A stretch of DNA of 53,804 nt from [Clostridium] methylpentosum DSM 5476. Its GTDB lineage: Bacteria; Bacillota; Clostridia; Oscillospirales; Ruminococcaceae. The position numbers and the translations under genes were made by a program. The stretch is taken from positions 4,283-58,086 of the forward strand of contig EQ973338.1 of the NCBI GenBank assembly GCA_000158655.1, in the 5' to 3' direction. Shown piece by piece: positions 51,677 to 53,804 of the stretch (position 1 is the first letter of the stretch; each line of letters opens with the position of its first letter). The notes under the pieces were generated by a model that did not search any database, was not told where the DNA came from, and saw only the letters and a program-made list of their open reading frames with translations.

Positions 51677-53262
51677 GAAAAAATAGAAAATCGTTTACCG
51701 TCATCAAGACGCTGATCCTGCTGTTCTTTGCGGTCTCGCTGTTGTTCCCTTTGGCGGCAATGCTGCTCAATCTCGTTGAGGTGGATGTTCTCCATATCTT
51801 GAGTACAAAGGTCTTTGTCCACGCCACCCTCAACTCTCTCTCTACGACGCTCACCGCCACAGTCCTTTCGATCTGCCTCGCGACCCTGCTCGCCTGGTGT
51901 CTGGCGCGCTCCAAGGTCAAATTCAAAAACGCATTCGCAGTTTTGCTGACCCTTCCCATGCTGATCCCTTCAATCTCTCACGGCATGGGCCTCATCGTGC
52001 TCTTTGGAAAAAACGGGGTCATGAACAATTTACTACATACCCAGGTTGACATTTACGGCTTTTGGGGAATTGTCATCGGGTCGATCATGTACTCCTTTCC
52101 CGTTGCCTTCTTAATGCTGTATGACATTTTCAAATACGAGGACTACTCGGTCTATGAATCCGCACAGGTTTTGGGAATCCCCAAACGGAATCAGTTTCTC
52201 TCCATTACCCTTCCCTATCTGCGCAAACCGATGATTTCGGTCTTTTTTGCAACCTTTACCTTGATTTTCACCGACTACGGCGTCCCGCTCATGATCGGTG
52301 GAAAATTTATGACACTGCCCGTCTATATGTATACTGAGGTCCTCGGTCTGTTCAATTTCGGCAAAGGAACCGTCGTTGCGCTGATCCTTATCATTCCGGC
52401 GCTCATTGCGTTTTTCTTTGACTTGCTCAACAAAGATGTCGGCACTCTGTCTTTTGTCACAAAACCGTTTGTGCTCAAAAAGAATCGGACAAGAGACGCT
52501 GTGTCCTACCTAATCATTGTTGTCACGGTGGTAGCGATCCTGCTGCCAATCGCCGCTTTTGCACTGCTCACCTTTGTGCAGAAGTATCCAATTGACATGA
52601 GCCTTACCCTGCACAACATCCAGCAGGCCTTTGACCTCAGCGCGGGAAGCTATTTGTTCCACTCCCTGATCATCGCTTTGTTCACTGCGGCAATCGGCGT
52701 GTTCATCTCCTACATCACAGCCTATCTCACTGCGCGCAGCCGTGGCAAATCCTCCAAGGCGCTGCATCTGATCTCCATCACTTCGTTGGCCGTTCCAGGC
52801 ATTGTACTGGGCCTTTCCTACGCGGTCTTTTTCAAGACATCCTTTCTGTATGGAACCATTGCCATGCTGGTATTGGTCAACACCATGCACTTTTTCGCCT
52901 CCCCCTATCTGCTCGCCTACAACGCAATGGCAAAGATCAATCCTAATTTTGAAGCGGTTTCCAAAACGCTTGGGATTAAGCGCTGGCGGCTGATCAAGGA
53001 TGTCTTTGTTCCCCAGACGACTGGGACAATCGCCGAGATGTTCTCCTATTTCTTTGTCAACAGTATGATTACCATTTCAGCGGTATCCTTTCTCTCATCC
53101 ACCCGGAATATGCCAGTCTCGCTGCTGATTCCTCAGTTTGAGGGGCAGATGCTGCTCGAGTGCTCCGCCTTTGTTTCCCTGCTGATTCTGGCGGTAAATA
53201 TCGTCATTAAAGTCCTGATCTACCTGGTGAAGCAAAGAGCACAAAGAAAACAGACGGCATAA
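51673..53262 (+). CDS. double-length ABC permease, FbpB/PhnU-V type
   Basis: 529 residues with about twelve membrane helices in two homologous halves (about 1-260 and 285-529), i.e. two permease subunits in one chain. Each half has an EAA-like coupling loop: YESAQVLGIPKRNQFLSITLP and FEAVSKTLGIKRWRLIKDVF. A fused permease with a FutA/PhnS-type binding protein is typical of iron(III) and 2-aminoethylphosphonate importers. The ATG is inside the stop overlap with the ATPase gene. No phosphonatase or siderophore gene is nearby to settle the substrate. Confidence 0.92.
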   Translation: MRKNRKSFTVIKTLILLFFAVSLLFPLAAMLLNLVEVDVLHILSTKVFVHATLNSLSTTLTATVLSICLATLLAWCLARSKVKFKNAFAVLLTLPMLIPSISHGMGLIVLFGKNGVMNNLLHTQVDIYGFWGIVIGSIMYSFPVAFLMLYDIFKYEDYSVYESAQVLGIPKRNQFLSITLPYLRKPMISVFFATFTLIFTDYGVPLMIGGKFMTLPVYMYTEVLGLFNFGKGTVVALILIIPALIAFFFDLLNKDVGTLSFVTKPFVLKKNRTRDAVSYLIIVVTVVAILLPIAAFALLTFVQKYPIDMSLTLHNIQQAFDLSAGSYLFHSLIIALFTAAIGVFISYITAYLTARSRGKSSKALHLISITSLAVPGIVLGLSYAVFFKTSFLYGTIAMLVLVNTMHFFASPYLLAYNAMAKINPNFEAVSKTLGIKRWRLIKDVFVPQTTGTIAEMFSYFFVNSMITISAVSFLSSTRNMPVSLLIPQFEGQMLLECSAFVSLLILAVNIVIKVLIYLVKQRAQRKQTA

Positions 53263-53514
53263 TCAAATCCGCCTGTTCATGGGTGGTCTGCCCAAGCTTT
53301 AGAAGGCCACTTGCCGGCTTAGCTCTACAAGGGGCCAAGCCATCCATGGCGATCCGTAAACGAGACACATTTGCTTACCATAAAAACGGATATATTGCTA
53401 TTTATCACGCTTTTATTTGTCCAAAATCCCCCTTCCTTTGGGAATTTTTTCTCTGCTCCTGTCGAACCGGAGATTTTATCAAGTGAAAGCGTAAAGCAAA
53501 ATCCTCCGCTGCAT

Positions 53515-53578
53515 TGAAGTGCACCCCATTTGTTCGTACAAGTATGACATACTTGTCTAACAAATGGGGTGCACTTCA
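53515..53578. repeat. 64-bp palindromic IS3-end-like element (MITE-like)
   Basis: Both ends read TGAAGTGCACCCCATTTG inward, and the arms pair to the centre (CAAGTATGACATACTTG) except for a small CGT/AG mismatch. It matches the IS3 left end at 28.4 kb but has no transposase beside it. It is either a solo hairpin remnant or a short non-autonomous copy with two terminal repeats. Confidence 0.85.
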
Positions 53579-53614
53579 TAAACTGGGGGTTTTTCTTCCC
53601 TTTTCGGTATCCAA

Positions 53615-53804
53615 TAAGAATCCCCCGGCTTTGCCGGGGGATTTTCATATGCGTGCAAAGCCCTATGGTGCTAGCGGCCCCTCAAGGTGCAAATACGATC
53701 TGGTATCTGCGAAAAGTTGTTACTTGGTACCCGTCAACGGGTCTTTAAATTCCCTCAGTGTCATCTGATCTGTTATTTGACCCTCTTTCAATTAATTTCG
53801 CAGG
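53615..53804 (-). mobile_element. IS200/IS605-type element, partial at the window edge
   Basis: Minus strand: the tnpA C-terminus EGQITDQMTLREFKDPLTGT is read to a stop at 53720-53722, the standard end of IS200-group Y1 transposases. A TAA breaks the frame further upstream (LRN, stop, LKEGQ), so this copy is probably dead. The right end includes the hairpin TCCCCCGGC/GCCGGGGGA (53621-53641) and ATTTTCATATGCGTGCAAAGCCCTAT, shared with the remnant at 32 kb. Confidence 0.85.

Overview
The window comes from a strictly anaerobic Firmicute, probably a gut-type clostridium of the Oscillospirales; this is inferred from gene content, not from a marker-gene search. Supporting signs are an electron-bifurcating [FeFe]-hydrogenase (HydABC), a second [FeFe]-hydrogenase, an IorAB/PaaK aryl-keto-acid operon, AGGAGG-type ribosome sites, consensus sigma-A promoters and the rpsF-ssb-rpsR operon. 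No complete rRNA, tRNA or CRISPR array was seen.

Region 1 (about 71-18.5 kb, minus strand) is one long bacterial microcompartment (BMC) operon read from a promoter at 18.6 kb. In transcription order it encodes rhaA, rhaB, ackA, a class II aldolase, pduC, pduD, pduE, pduG, pduO, pduP, a zinc alcohol dehydrogenase, four BMC-H shell proteins, pduL, the pentamer protein pduN, pduS and pduT. The genes spell a complete route: L-rhamnose, rhamnulose, rhamnulose-1-phosphate, then DHAP plus L-lactaldehyde, 1,2-propanediol, propanal, propionyl-CoA, propionyl-phosphate, propionate and ATP. Aldolase and B12-dependent diol dehydratase sit in the same locus. Six cargo proteins carry recognisable amphipathic encapsulation helices, including a C-terminal one on the aldolase. 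The large BMC-H protein has a Lys/Ala-rich N-terminal extension and a second, well-spaced internal start.

Region 2 (18.6-21.5 kb, plus strand) holds the likely regulators: a DeoR-family repressor divergent from rhaA and a YesN-type AraC response regulator without a local kinase.

Region 3 (21.5-32.6 kb) is housekeeping and hypothetical genes: three small helical proteins, a YfcE-type phosphoesterase, BirA, an M23 peptidase, membrane proteins (one DUF2752 gene frameshifted), a group-B-like [FeFe]-hydrogenase and a TrkH/KtrB channel. It is interrupted by decayed IS3 (IS150 group) and IS200/IS605 elements.

Region 4 (32.7-43.6 kb) holds an indolepyruvate:ferredoxin oxidoreductase operon with two phenylacetate-CoA-ligase-like genes and an ACT protein (minus), then divergent hydC-hydB-hydA (plus). 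Reduced ferredoxin from the former and NADH could feed the latter.

Region 5 (43.6-53.8 kb) has rpsF-ssb-rpsR, galU, a RING/zinc-ribbon membrane protein, prfB, an unrecognised 252-residue protein and a three-gene ABC importer of the iron(III)/aminoethylphosphonate type. It ends in a 64-bp palindromic IS-derived element and a truncated IS200-type tnpA.
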